Assembly (NCBI GenBank): GCA_910577045.1
Contig: CAJTLB010000005.1
Coordinates: 62,001 to 126,000 of the forward strand
Direction of reading: 5' to 3'
Source of the DNA: an uncultured Lachnospiraceae bacterium
Lineage (GTDB): Bacteria; Bacillota; Clostridia; Lachnospirales; Lachnospiraceae
Length of the DNA: 64,000 bases
Below are positions 42,333-51,542 of this stretch, piece by piece. The number at the start of each line of letters is the position of its first letter. The stretch's first letter is position 1. The notes beneath the pieces are model-generated. The model saw only the letters and a program-made list of their open reading frames with translations, did not search any database and had not been told where the DNA came from. The position numbers and the translations under genes were made by a program.

Positions 42333-43667
42333 TTATTCGTTCCGAATTGCTGCCAAAGGGCTTAATTTCATGGCACGGAGAGCAGGCAAAAATCCTGATA
42401 CAATCCCTATCATTACGGCAAAGCCAAGGGCTGCAAGTGCTAACCACGGCGGGATATAGGAAATAGAACCATTTCCGCTGCCATACATTCCCCCCATAGA
42501 CTTGCTCGCCACATTATTAATCACAACAGACAAACCATAGCTTAACATAATCCCCACTATTCCACCAATAAATCCAATAAATGCTGCCTCCATTAAAAAC
42601 AAAGTACGGATATTCCCCATTGCGCAGCCAAGTACCTTTAATACGCCAATTTCTTTTGTACGCTCATAAATAGACATCATCATTGTATTTGCAATGCCAA
42701 TTGCTGCGACAAACAAGGATACTGCCCCAATCCCGCCAAGTACAAGCTGTGTTGTCTGGGACTGCTTTTGCATATCCTGCACATATTCTACATTACTATA
42801 TGCCTGGAAGCCAATCTCTTGGATCTTTTCTAGAATATCCATAACATTTTCCATTTCATCTGCATACACTTGCACTTCTTCATAACAAAACTCTTTATAT
42901 GGCTTTCCATTTTTCTGCGTTGGCTGCCCTGGAATTGGTTTATTTCGGAATACCTTTTGTAACATCGCTTTTAAGGAATCAATATGGCAATAAACACCAT
43001 AACTATATTCTCCCCAGGTTTCAATATCCCCCTCTACCATGCCTGAAGCCTGTAAAAGATATTTTTTAGGAGGTTCCCCTTCCCCATTTTGTGAATTCCA
43101 ATAAGCATTCCTATCAAATATAGTAAACAATGGCTGGTTTATAAAATCCACCTCTGGCACTTCCCCAGTATCCCAATATCCTTTTCCTGTCTTTTCATTA
43201 GAAAATTCCCTTGGGGTTACATTACCTACAATAAATTCCAAGGAATCTGCATCTTTATCTGGCAGCCTTCCTTCCCCTACAGGAATCTTATCCAATGTTT
43301 CCTGATCAACCCCATACACATTTACATACTCCGAAATATAAGGCCCCTGTTTCATAATTACATTAAAATTGAGCCTTGGAGCTACTCGCTCCACATGATC
43401 CATCTTTTTAAATTCCTCTAACATACTGTCATTTAAAAGCAACTCTTCACCAGAAGAACCCCTTCCATAATTCCACACCTGTATCATCATAAGGCTTCCA
43501 GATTCTTCAATGGCTTGCATTAAACTTCTATTTTGCCCAATTCCAATTGAAACCATAACAATAATAGATGCTGTACCAATTACTACCCCAAGCACTGTTA
43601 GAAGTGTCCTTAATTTCCTACGCCACAGATTACCTGTGCTCATCCGGACTAAATCAGAGAATCTCAT
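42333..43667 (-). CDS. MacB/FtsX-type ABC transporter permease
   Basis: 444 residues. N-terminal helix (LRTLLTVLGVVIGTASIIVM), large outside domain (residues 50-310), then three C-terminal helices (LGGIGAVSLFVAAIGIANTM, AAFIGFIGGIVGIMLSYGLS, LAALGFAVMIGIVSGFLPAL) with the FtsX motif ERTKEIGVLKVLG. It works with the ATPase encoded at 45537-46502 and overlaps the large exported protein gene by 14 bp. Such systems act as mechanotransmission or lipoprotein/peptide exporters; the substrate is unknown. Confidence 0.92.
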   Translation of the reverse strand: MRFSDLVRMSTGNLWRRKLRTLLTVLGVVIGTASIIVMVSIGIGQNRSLMQAIEESGSLMMIQVWNYGRGSSGEELLLNDSMLEEFKKMDHVERVAPRLNFNVIMKQGPYISEYVNVYGVDQETLDKIPVGEGRLPDKDADSLEFIVGNVTPREFSNEKTGKGYWDTGEVPEVDFINQPLFTIFDRNAYWNSQNGEGEPPKKYLLQASGMVEGDIETWGEYSYGVYCHIDSLKAMLQKVFRNKPIPGQPTQKNGKPYKEFCYEEVQVYADEMENVMDILEKIQEIGFQAYSNVEYVQDMQKQSQTTQLVLGGIGAVSLFVAAIGIANTMMMSIYERTKEIGVLKVLGCAMGNIRTLFLMEAAFIGFIGGIVGIMLSYGLSVVINNVASKSMGGMYGSGNGSISYIPPWLALAALGFAVMIGIVSGFLPALRAMKLSPLAAIRNE

Positions 43668-45525
43668 CTTCTTCCACTTCCTCTTCCATCTTCTTGCGTT
43701 TTTTACGTTTTATTAGAATAACAGCCACAACAGCAGCTACAATTGTTGCCAGTACTCCAGCCCCTGCATAGATCATCCATGGTTTTAACCCTTTTTGTGC
43801 CCCCGGGTTATTCATCATTGTATCATCTATTACCGGAAAATCCATACTATCATCTGGAATATAGGGTTCTGTCACATATAACTGGAATTCTTTCCTCTCT
43901 GTAAAAATCTCGCCTTTTTCATTTTCATAAGAAATTAACGCTGTTACATATCCTTCATCCATAGTAGGCGCAATTCCTGTTACCATTGCATCTACATTTG
44001 CCGTTGCCCCTGAATCTAAATTTCCTTTGTAAGTTTCTCCGCCAGAAATACTGTCTCCTTCAAATTCAATACTCACATTATAAATTTTACTTTTTCCCAG
44101 ATTATTCACAGGGAACATAATATTTGACTGCCTTCCTACTTCAATCGAAGACGGCTCTACCTCTATATTTCCAGTAGTAACACGAAGTTCTTGTGTAACT
44201 GGAATGGAAATCCTCTCTAAGCCTTTATATTGTGTTACATCAGAATCTTCATATTCCGATTCAATGGTAAGTGGGTATGATTTTGCTTCCAGTGTTGGTT
44301 TTGCTGTCATATCTACTACTAGGTCAATGCTTTCCCCCATTCCAATCCGCTTTACAAACATAGTACTAGAACCAGACATTGGGATAAAACAGTTATCATT
44401 CTTATCCTCTGAAGAACTCAATGTAAACTTAATATTAGAAACCGCTGTACGGTCAGAGGTATTCATAATATGTATAGTAAGCTCAAATTCATCCCCTGCC
44501 TTAATTTCTTTTTTATCTGTTTCATAACCTGTTACAATTAAACGAGGCTCCGATTTATTTTTTTCCTTCTCTGTTGCTTCTTCATCCTCTTTGTCCTTCG
44601 CTGGGTTTCCAGCTATATTAAAGAACACAGTTTGGTCTACACTATAATCTGTGCCATTTTCATCTTTTGCTGTAATTTTAAATGTTACTGGGTAATATCC
44701 TGTCTTAATATCTGTCCTTGCTTTCCAATTAAAATGTACCCTCTGGTTCCTATCTGACTCAGAAGGCTGGCTTACAGTCCCCAAAAGTGGGGTTTCCATA
44801 CGTTGTTCATAACTGGTTAATTCTACTTCAAATGGGAACTTATCCGCAGACTCTGAAATCTCTGGCGTAATTGTCACAGATTTTGCATCTGTTTTCCCAT
44901 AATTCGTTAAAAACAAGTCAAATGCTACTGGCTGGCCATATGTCACTGGTGGCAATGCTGGGCTATTCTGCAAAGAAATCTGAATATCTAATTTTTCTGT
45001 ATCTTTATCCTTTGGCTTACCCTCAATATACACATAAGAGGAAACCGTTATTGTTTCCAAAGTAGAACTTCCTTCTGTGGAATAAGTAATTTTATATTTA
45101 ATTTCATAATAATCTGTTACTACATCATTACGGACTTTAAAATTAAAAACAACAGTGTCATCATCTTTTGCTTTTAAAACAGAATCTGTCCTTGCCGGAT
45201 TCCCTCCGCCTAACCGGACAGAATATGTAGACTTTGATATTTCAAATGGGAACTCATTCTCATCCTTTGATACCTGTGGTACAATCGTAACATCTTCTGC
45301 ATCTAAATCTCCTTGGTTCGCTAAATGCAGCCGGACTGTCATATTTTCCCCTGCTTTCCCAGTAGGCGTGTCTGTATCCCCTAATAATGCAATACGTGCA
45401 TATCCATTCCAATCATCATCTGGCACAGAAGAAGCATACCATATATTACTTCCTACCCCTGTTAGCATTAACATGCCACAACATAATAATGTTAGCAGCC
45501 TTTTTATGATTTTTCTCCCTTTCAT
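43654..45525 (-). CDS. Large exported protein with repeated NEW3/CARDB-like domains
   Basis: 623 residues. Signal peptide (LLTLLCCGMLMLTGVGSN), then about four repeats of a beta-sandwich pattern (GENMTVRLHLANQGDLDAED, GQPVAFDLFLTNYGKTDAKS, GDEFELTIHIMNTSDRTAVS, GRQSNIMFPVNNLGKSKIYN), and a C-terminal membrane helix (PWMIYAGAGVLATIVAAVVA) followed by a basic/acidic tail. It is probably anchored with its domains outside. It lies between ATPase and permease genes with overlap, so it likely acts as the adaptor of that ABC system. Ribosome site AAAGGAAAG. Confidence 0.82.
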   Translation of the reverse strand: MKGRKIIKRLLTLLCCGMLMLTGVGSNIWYASSVPDDDWNGYARIALLGDTDTPTGKAGENMTVRLHLANQGDLDAEDVTIVPQVSKDENEFPFEISKSTYSVRLGGGNPARTDSVLKAKDDDTVVFNFKVRNDVVTDYYEIKYKITYSTEGSSTLETITVSSYVYIEGKPKDKDTEKLDIQISLQNSPALPPVTYGQPVAFDLFLTNYGKTDAKSVTITPEISESADKFPFEVELTSYEQRMETPLLGTVSQPSESDRNQRVHFNWKARTDIKTGYYPVTFKITAKDENGTDYSVDQTVFFNIAGNPAKDKEDEEATEKEKNKSEPRLIVTGYETDKKEIKAGDEFELTIHIMNTSDRTAVSNIKFTLSSSEDKNDNCFIPMSGSSTMFVKRIGMGESIDLVVDMTAKPTLEAKSYPLTIESEYEDSDVTQYKGLERISIPVTQELRVTTGNIEVEPSSIEVGRQSNIMFPVNNLGKSKIYNVSIEFEGDSISGGETYKGNLDSGATANVDAMVTGIAPTMDEGYVTALISYENEKGEIFTERKEFQLYVTEPYIPDDSMDFPVIDDTMMNNPGAQKGLKPWMIYAGAGVLATIVAAVVAVILIKRKKRKKMEEEVEEDEIL

Positions 45526-45536
45526 GTTCTTTCCTT

Positions 45537-46502
45537 TCATACCTCTTCCTCCATTTTCTCCTCTATCGTTTCTTCTGTTAATCCTTCTGGATTATCTGGT
45601 TTTTCTATTGTTTTTCCTACGAATCCTTCTGGATTATCTGGTTTTTCTATTGTTTCTTCTACGAATCCTTCTGGATTATGTAGTCCTTCTGTGGTTTTTT
45701 CTATAATTTCTCCTGTAGCAGCAATTTCTTCTGTATCCTCCATAGCTGCCTTCTGTAAAAGCTCTTCTACTGTGGCAGCCTCTGAAATCTTCATGTCTTT
45801 TGAATGATCCCTTACCTCTACCTTTACAATCTTCCCATCAATTATATGAAAAATCCGGTCGGCAAATGTCGCCAAATGATTATCATGTGTTACCATTACC
45901 AATGTTTTGTTTTGTTCTGCAACAACCTTCCTCATAAGCTCCATAACTTCTGCTGAAGTATGGGAATCCAAATTTCCTGTTGGCTCGTCTGCAAAAATAA
46001 TCTCTGGATCCACTACTAATGCCCTTGCCACGCCAACACGCTGCTGCTGCCCGCCAGACATCTGGTTTGGGCGGTGTTTCTTTTGTGTTTTTAACCCTAC
46101 TAAATCCAACATAGCCGATGCCTTTTTTAAACGCACCCGTTTAGGCACTCCACGGAAAGATAAAGGCAGTGCTACATTTTCTACTGCATTCATTGTGCCA
46201 AGCAAATTAAAGGACTGGAAAATAAACCCAACTTTCTCTCTCCTAAATTTAACAAGCTGGTTTTCTGACAACTTTTCAATATATTTCCCTGCTACTTTTA
46301 TCGTCCCTTTTGTCGGTTTTTCTAACCCCGCAAGCATATTTAACATGGTTGACTTCCCGGAGCCAGAAGTCCCTACAATGGAACAAAATTCTCCTTTATA
46401 AATTGTCATATCCACGCCATTTAATGCTCGTACCTTGTTTTGCCCGACTTTATAAATTTTATATAAGTTTTTTACCTCAATTACTGGTTTTTTCTCTGCC
46501 AT
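45537..46502 (-). CDS. MacB/LolD-type ABC transporter ATPase with repeat tail
   Basis: 321 residues from the ATG at 46502 (ribosome site TAGGAG). Walker A GTSGSGKSTM, Q-loop FQSFNLLG, signature MSGGQQQRVG, Walker B IIFADEPTGNLD, H-loop VTHDNH. Beyond residue 230 there is an acidic C-terminal tail absent from ordinary LolD proteins. It contains about three copies of a 14-residue unit (NPEGFVEETIEKPD). First gene of the exporter operon. Confidence 0.93.
   Translation of the reverse strand: MAEKKPVIEVKNLYKIYKVGQNKVRALNGVDMTIYKGEFCSIVGTSGSGKSTMLNMLAGLEKPTKGTIKVAGKYIEKLSENQLVKFRREKVGFIFQSFNLLGTMNAVENVALPLSFRGVPKRVRLKKASAMLDLVGLKTQKKHRPNQMSGGQQQRVGVARALVVDPEIIFADEPTGNLDSHTSAEVMELMRKVVAEQNKTLVMVTHDNHLATFADRIFHIIDGKIVKVEVRDHSKDMKISEAATVEELLQKAAMEDTEEIAATGEIIEKTTEGLHNPEGFVEETIEKPDNPEGFVGKTIEKPDNPEGLTEETIEEKMEEEV
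45580..45690. repeat. 42-bp in-frame tandem repeat inside the ABC ATPase gene
   Basis: Copies begin at 45580, 45622 and 45664 (AATCCTTCTGGATTATCTGG...), period 42 bp = 14 codons; the third copy is partial. The copies are nearly identical in DNA sequence, which suggests recent expansion and possible length variation. Confidence 0.85.
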
Positions 46503-46537
46503 AATAACTCCTATCCCAATATTATTCCACATTCGAA

Positions 46538-46546
46538 AGTATACCA
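46538..46546 (-). promoter_or_regulatory. Extended -10 promoter of the ABC exporter operon
   Basis: On the minus strand TGG followed by TATACT, about 36 bases before the ATPase start. The -35 is weak. Confidence 0.45.
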
Positions 46547-46695
46547 CAAAATCAGTTTAGAAAATAGTCTTTCCTCAAAGTTATTTCTTAAGAATCTATG
46601 AACGAAATAGCCCCTATATGTGACTATTTTACTAGAAAATTCACAAAAAGCCTTGTAATCTTTCCAGAATGTGTTAAACTGTAACAGAATCAAAA

Positions 46696-46724
46696 TTGGG
46701 ATATTGCCCTAATATGGTTAAAAT
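46696..46724 (+). promoter_or_regulatory. Probable sigma-A promoter of typA
   Basis: TTGGGA, 17-base spacer, TAAAAT, 46 bases before the typA start. Confidence 0.5.
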
Positions 46725-46769
46725 AAGATTTTACTGTGTTACATTTTTAGAAAGAAGGATTTTATATTT

Positions 46770-48611
46770 ATGAAAACAACAAGAGAAGATATTCGTAATA
46801 TTGCAATTATTGCCCATGTTGACCATGGCAAAACTACCCTAGTAGATGAACTTTTAAAACAAAGTGGGGTATTCCGCCAAAACCAAGAAGTTGCAGAGCG
46901 CGTTATGGACTCCAATGATATTGAACGTGAGCGTGGTATTACCATTCTTTCCAAAAATACTGCTGTCTGTTACAAAAATACAAAAATCAATATTATTGAC
47001 ACCCCAGGCCATGCTGATTTTGGCGGCGAAGTAGAACGTGTCCTAAAAATGGTAAATGGTGTTATTTTAGTGGTAGATGCCTTTGAAGGCGCTATGCCTC
47101 AAACAAAATTTGTCCTTAAAAAAGCCTTGGAACTCGATCTGTCTGTTATTGTATGTATTAATAAAATTGACCGCCCAGAAGCCCGCCCAAATGAAGTAAT
47201 CGATGAAGTTTTAGAATTACTTATGGATTTAGATGCCTCTGACAAACAACTTGACTGCCCTTTTGTATTTGCTTCTGCAAAGGCAGGGTATGCTATGTTA
47301 CACTTAGAGGATAAACCAGAAAATATGATCCCATTATTTGAAACAATCCTACAATCTATACCCGCCCCTGAAGGTGATAAAGACGCTGGAACACAAGTAT
47401 TAATCAGCACAATTGACTACAATGAATATGTAGGCCGTATTGGGGTTGGCAAAGTTGACAATGGCATAATCCGTGTAAACCAAGAAGCAGTTATTGTAAA
47501 TGCCCATGAGCCAGACAAGAAAAAGAAAGTAAAGATTAGTAAACTATATGAATTTGACGGGCTGAATAAAGTAGAAGTAAATGAGGCTTCTATCGGCTCT
47601 ATTGTTGCTATTTCTGGCATAACAGATATCCATATTGGCGATACTTTGTGTTCCCCAGAAGCCCCAGAAGCTATCCCGTTCCAAAAAATTTCAGAGCCGA
47701 CTATTGCCATGCAGTTTATGGTTAATGACAGCCCGCTTGCAGGCAAAGAAGGGAAATTTGTTACTTCCCGCCATCTGCGCGACCGTCTTTTCCGTGAACT
47801 AAATACAGATGTTAGCTTACGCGTAGAGGATACAGATAGTACTGACAGTTTTAAAGTATCTGGAAGAGGGGAACTGCACCTTTCTGTGCTTATCGAGAAT
47901 ATGCGCCGGGAAGGCTATGAATTTGCCGTAAGTAAAGCGGAAGTCCTTTACCATACCGATAAAGAAGGCCATCGCTTAGAGCCTATGGAACTTGCTTACA
48001 TTGACGTGCCTGAAGAATTTTCTGGGACAATTATCCAAGCACTTAGTGAACGCAAGGGAGAATTAAAAAATATGCTTCCTGCAAGCGGCGGTTATGTCCG
48101 CTTAGAATTTTCCATTCCATCAAGAGGGCTTATTGGATATCGTGGAGAATTTATGACTTCTACTAAAGGAAATGGCATTTTAAATACCATATTTGATGGT
48201 TATGGTGCTTATAAAGGTGATATATCTTACCGCCAACAAGGTTCCCTCATTGCCTTTGAAACAGGGGAAAGCATCACCTATGGCTTATTTAATGCACAGG
48301 AACGCGGCACTCTTTTTATTGGCGCTGGCGAACAAGTCTACGCGGGCATGGTAATTGGCCAGACTGGGCGGGCAGAAGATATTGAAGTGAATGTATGTAA
48401 GAAAAAACAGCTTACAAATACCCGTGCTTCTGGCTCTGATGACGCATTAAAACTAACTGCACCAAAAATTCTAAGCCTAGAACAAGCCTTAGAATTTATT
48501 GATACAGATGAACTATTAGAAGTAACCCCAAAAAATCTAAGAATCCGTAAAAAAATATTAGACCCTACCCTGCGCAAACGTGCAGCTAACAACGCAAAAT
48601 CCACAAAATAA
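46770..48611 (+). CDS. typA: Ribosome-associated GTPase TypA/BipA
   Basis: Translational GTPase of the EF-G family that acts in ribosome assembly and stress response. 613 residues. G1 AHVDHGKTTLVDELL, G2 ERERGITI, G3 DTPGHADFGGEVERV, G4 NKIDRPEARP. The TypA-specific C-terminus has GRGELHLSVLIENMRREGYE and later RGLIGYRGEFMTSTKGNGI. Ribosome site AAGAAGGA. It is divergent from the ABC operon. Confidence 0.98.
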   Translation: MKTTREDIRNIAIIAHVDHGKTTLVDELLKQSGVFRQNQEVAERVMDSNDIERERGITILSKNTAVCYKNTKINIIDTPGHADFGGEVERVLKMVNGVILVVDAFEGAMPQTKFVLKKALELDLSVIVCINKIDRPEARPNEVIDEVLELLMDLDASDKQLDCPFVFASAKAGYAMLHLEDKPENMIPLFETILQSIPAPEGDKDAGTQVLISTIDYNEYVGRIGVGKVDNGIIRVNQEAVIVNAHEPDKKKKVKISKLYEFDGLNKVEVNEASIGSIVAISGITDIHIGDTLCSPEAPEAIPFQKISEPTIAMQFMVNDSPLAGKEGKFVTSRHLRDRLFRELNTDVSLRVEDTDSTDSFKVSGRGELHLSVLIENMRREGYEFAVSKAEVLYHTDKEGHRLEPMELAYIDVPEEFSGTIIQALSERKGELKNMLPASGGYVRLEFSIPSRGLIGYRGEFMTSTKGNGILNTIFDGYGAYKGDISYRQQGSLIAFETGESITYGLFNAQERGTLFIGAGEQVYAGMVIGQTGRAEDIEVNVCKKKQLTNTRASGSDDALKLTAPKILSLEQALEFIDTDELLEVTPKNLRIRKKILDPTLRKRAANNAKSTK

Positions 48612-48623
48612 AGTTTATTAAAA

Positions 48624-48720
48624 GACTGTTGTAAAATAAAAATCCTTAACAATATAAGGTTTTTACTATATGCCTTATAAAATTTTCACTATATTGTTAG
48701 GAACATTATTTTACAACAGT
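48624..48720. terminator. Bidirectional nested hairpin, second member of the repeated family
   Basis: Outer 15-bp stem ACTGTTGTAAAATAA / TTATTTTACAACAGT (48625-48639 / 48706-48720). Inside it are TAACAATAT / ATATTGTTA and AAGG / CCTT stems. T-runs flank both sides. It separates convergent typA and the YigZ-like gene. The outer stem repeats that at 27955-28020; the loops are unrelated. Confidence 0.75.
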
Positions 48721-48723
48721 TTT

Positions 48724-49380
48724 TTAATTATCAAAGACTTTTATTTCATTCCCTACTTTCCCAAACCATACCTGGCTTCCATCTATTAGCCCTGCTTTCC
48801 CGCTTGTTGCTTCTATTATTTTTTTCTTTAGCCCGCCTACCTGTGCCCATGGCACTAAAAGCTCCATTCCTACTCTATCTGTGTATTGAATGTCTAATAT
48901 AGTAATATCCATCTGCCCACATAAATATTGCAGTTTGCCAATTCCATTATAATCTGTATCCACTGTTAAACATAACCCCATATGTTTTGTTATTACTTTA
49001 CTATTTAAAAGCCCTTCCTTTGCTGCTTTTGTATATGCCCTAACAAGCCCTCCTGTCCCTAATAAAGTACCCCCAAAATATCTTGTTACAACAATAACTG
49101 CATTATGGATATCCTCTGCCAGCAAAACATCTAAGATAGGTTTCCCTGCTGTCTGTGAAGGCTCCCCATCATCACTACAACGTTTTAGCTCATGGTTTCT
49201 GCCCACTACAAATGCACTACAATTATGCCTTGCATCCCAATATTTTTTCTTTATAGATTCTATAAAAAGAACTGCCTCTTCCTCACTATTTACAGGCATA
49301 GCCGTTGCAATAAAACGTGACTTTTTCTCTGTCACCTCGCCTACCCCGCCTTCTAATAACGTTTTATATTCTTCTGGCAT
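48724..49380 (-). CDS. YigZ/IMPACT family protein
   Basis: 218 residues from the ATG at 49380 (ribosome site GGAG six bases upstream). The N-terminal IMPACT domain has EVTEKKSRFIATAMPVNSEE, KKKYWDARHNCSAFVVG, DDGEPSQTAGKPILDVL and VVTRYFGGTLLGTGGLVRAY; a C-terminal DUF1949-type ferredoxin-like domain follows. Related proteins contact the translation machinery; the exact function in bacteria is uncertain. Confidence 0.93.
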   Translation of the reverse strand: MPEEYKTLLEGGVGEVTEKKSRFIATAMPVNSEEEAVLFIESIKKKYWDARHNCSAFVVGRNHELKRCSDDGEPSQTAGKPILDVLLAEDIHNAVIVVTRYFGGTLLGTGGLVRAYTKAAKEGLLNSKVITKHMGLCLTVDTDYNGIGKLQYLCGQMDITILDIQYTDRVGMELLVPWAQVGGLKKKIIEATSGKAGLIDGSQVWFGKVGNEIKVFDN

Positions 49381-49590
49381 ACCAATCTCCATTCCTTACA
49401 AAATACCATTTATTTCTATTCTCTATGCTTTTTCCTAACTATCACTATTACTTTAATACCAATGTATAGAATTTTCAAAATTATAACATATCTTTCCTTT
49501 TTTAACAAGCAAATCCCTGCCCGTTACTTACCTCCCTGTAATAAAAAATTGTTTTTTTATAAGTTAAATTTTTTAATATATGAAAAATAC

Positions 49591-49619
49591 TTGCTATCTG
49601 GTTTTGAATACTATATAAT
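49591..49619 (+). promoter_or_regulatory. Sigma-A promoter of the DUF1836 gene
   Basis: TTGCTA, 17-base spacer, TATAAT, 37 bases before the start codon. The rest of the gap 49,393-49,590 shows no clear feature. Confidence 0.65.
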
Positions 49620-49656
49620 GTAGAAGTAATAGAAAATTTTTACACAGAGGGATGCT

Positions 49657-50259
49657 ATGACAAACAAAGAACTGATTTCTTCTATTATTGAAAAACTAGA
49701 TTATATTAAACCAGAAAGTATTCCAGAGATTGACCTGTATATGGATCAGGTAACTACCTTTATGGATTCTAATTTAAAGGACTCAAAACGTTACAATGCA
49801 GATAAGATATTAACCAAAACAATGATTAATAACTATGCCAAAAACAACCTGCTTCCTCCTCCTTTAAAAAAGAAATATTCAAAGGAACATATTTTAGTCC
49901 TTATTTTCATTTATTATTTAAAAAATATCCTTACTATTAATGATATCCAGACATTATTAGAGCCTTTAACCAGTAAATATTTCACTGCCTCTGATGGGCT
50001 GACCCTCGAAGAAATTTACCAAACTGTTTTCCAATTAGAACAACAACAAGTTATTTGGCTTGAAAAAGATGTATTGCGAAAATTTGAAAAAGCAAAACAG
50101 ACATTTACAGAGGAAGAAGACGAAGAGAAAGAATTTTTACAAACTTTTTCTTTTATTGCTATGCTTGCATTAGATGTCTATGTAAAAAAACAAATGATCG
50201 AAAGAATGATTGATGAATTAAATGAAAAAAAACCAGCACATGCCACAAAGAAAAAATAA
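49657..50259 (+). CDS. DUF1836 domain protein
   Basis: 200 residues. The DUF1836 pattern is present: DQVTTFMDSNLKDSKRYNAD, ILTKTMINNYAKNNLLPPPL, KKKYSKEHILVLIFIYYLKN. The first part resembles a MerR-like winged helix, so a regulatory role is possible. Ribosome site AGAGGGA. Monocistronic, ending in a terminator. Confidence 0.85.
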   Translation: MTNKELISSIIEKLDYIKPESIPEIDLYMDQVTTFMDSNLKDSKRYNADKILTKTMINNYAKNNLLPPPLKKKYSKEHILVLIFIYYLKNILTINDIQTLLEPLTSKYFTASDGLTLEEIYQTVFQLEQQQVIWLEKDVLRKFEKAKQTFTEEEDEEKEFLQTFSFIAMLALDVYVKKQMIERMIDELNEKKPAHATKKK

Positions 50260-50285
50260 AGGGGAGGCTAAAAGCCCCCTCTTTT
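50258..50285. terminator. Bidirectional terminator between DUF1836 gene and YerC gene
   Basis: Stem AAAGGGGAGGCT / AGCCCCCTCTTT with one mismatch and one G-T pair, flanked by A- and T-runs. Confidence 0.8.
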
Positions 50286-50583
50286 ACTTTTTGCCTTTTT
50301 CTTCTATTCGGTTAAATACCATGTCATACCCATCACTTCCATAATTTAACGAACGGTTTACCCGGCTTATTGTTGCTGTTGAAGCACCTGTTTTTTCTGC
50401 AATTTCTAAATAAGTATTATGGTTCCTCAGCATCCTTGCTACCTCATAGCGCTGGGAAAGGGATAACAGCTCATTTACTGTACATATATCCTCAAAAAAA
50501 GAGTAACATTCCTCTGAATTCTGAAGGCATAACACTGCTTCAAATAAATGTTCTACTGCTTCTGTTCTGATTTTTTTACTCAT
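50284..50583 (-). CDS. YerC/TrpR-like transcriptional regulator
   Basis: 99 residues of the YerC/YecD family related to the Trp repressor. Motifs LCTVNELLSLSQRYEVARML-like core and helix-turn-helix YLEIAEKTGASTATISRVNR then SLNYGSDGY. The regulated gene is not evident from position. Ribosome site GGAGGAGT. Confidence 0.93.
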   Translation of the reverse strand: MSKKIRTEAVEHLFEAVLCLQNSEECYSFFEDICTVNELLSLSQRYEVARMLRNHNTYLEIAEKTGASTATISRVNRSLNYGSDGYDMVFNRIEEKGKK

Positions 50584-50645
50584 TTTACTCCTCCGTATAC
50601 AATTTCCAAGGCATATTTCTCAGAACATTTTAACATACTAAAGTC

Positions 50646-51371
50646 TTAAAGTCCAGCTTTTTTGTTTAAAATCCGCTTTTTCATCTCTTCAGGCCGATTA
50701 TTCAAAACCAATTCCTCAGGAAACCCTACTTCCTCCATAATCTTCTGCGCATACGCATGGTTCCCTACTTCTATATCCACATGTGCATCGCTATCTACCA
50801 CAATAGGGACCTGGTGTTTCATACATAGTTTCAGTAATATCCTGTCATTTTCAAACGCATTTTGGCGGAAGCTCTCTGGATGCAGCGAACTATTATTTAA
50901 CTCTAAAATTGCCCCTGTTTCCTTAGACCCTTTTACTATTTCCTCATAATCAAGAGGAAACCTCCCATCATCTGGATGCCCTAGAATAATTACATATGGG
51001 TTTTCCATTACTTTTCTAGCGGCCATAGTATTTTCTGCTATGCTGCCTGGGCTAATACATGGCGTATGGAAACTTGCTACTGCATAATCTAACATTTTTA
51101 AAATTCGCTCTTCCATATCCACCTTTCCATTATAGTCAATAATATTTAACTCGCTCCCAAACATCATCTCTATCCCACAGCGTTCCCTTGGTATTACCTC
51201 CATATTTTGGAAATAAAACGCATGGCATGTCCCTGGCATAGTCATAGAATGTTCTGTTATGCCAAGCAGCTTTAACCCCTTTTCTGAAGCAGCCCGCGCC
51301 ATCTCTTTTATTGTACTATACGCATGCCCGCTGGCAATGGTATGCGTGTGCATATCTAGCAAATATTCCAT
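50646..51371 (-). CDS. PHP-domain phosphoesterase (YcdX type)
   Basis: 241 residues. Metal-binding motifs of PHP enzymes: LDMHTHTIASGHAYSTI at the N-terminus, LGITEHSM, ASFHTP, LGHPDDGRF, and DSDAHVDIEVG near the C-terminus. The family hydrolyses small phosphoesters with a trinuclear metal centre. Substrate unknown. Ribosome site AGGAGG. Confidence 0.92.
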   Translation of the reverse strand: MEYLLDMHTHTIASGHAYSTIKEMARAASEKGLKLLGITEHSMTMPGTCHAFYFQNMEVIPRERCGIEMMFGSELNIIDYNGKVDMEERILKMLDYAVASFHTPCISPGSIAENTMAARKVMENPYVIILGHPDDGRFPLDYEEIVKGSKETGAILELNNSSLHPESFRQNAFENDRILLKLCMKHQVPIVVDSDAHVDIEVGNHAYAQKIMEEVGFPEELVLNNRPEEMKKRILNKKAGL

Positions 51372-51483
51372 AATATCCTCCTTTTTCCTATCCTGAATTC
51401 TAATATTTAATCATTATACCATATTTAGTCAACTTTTGCCTGGTTCTTCATATTTTATTTTTGTATTCTATCTATTTTATTTC

Positions 51484-51527
51484 GGCAGCATTAGGCGCTG
51501 TAGGTGCTGCCATTAAAAAAACAGCGC
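51484..51527 (+). promoter_or_regulatory. Two mutually exclusive leader hairpins before the solute-binding protein gene
   Basis: GGCAGC (51484-51489) can pair with GCTGCC (51506-51511). GCGCTG (51495-51500) can instead pair with CAGCGC (51522-51527), which lies directly before the ribosome site GAGGAG. The overlap suggests possible leader control; no known riboswitch core was recognised. Confidence 0.3.
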
Positions 51528-51542
51528 AGAAATGAGGAGATT

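Noticed and set aside
46511..46693. Small minus-strand open frame between the ABC operon and typA
   Set aside because: Lies over the extended -10 promoter, no ribosome site, no similarity to anything recognised.
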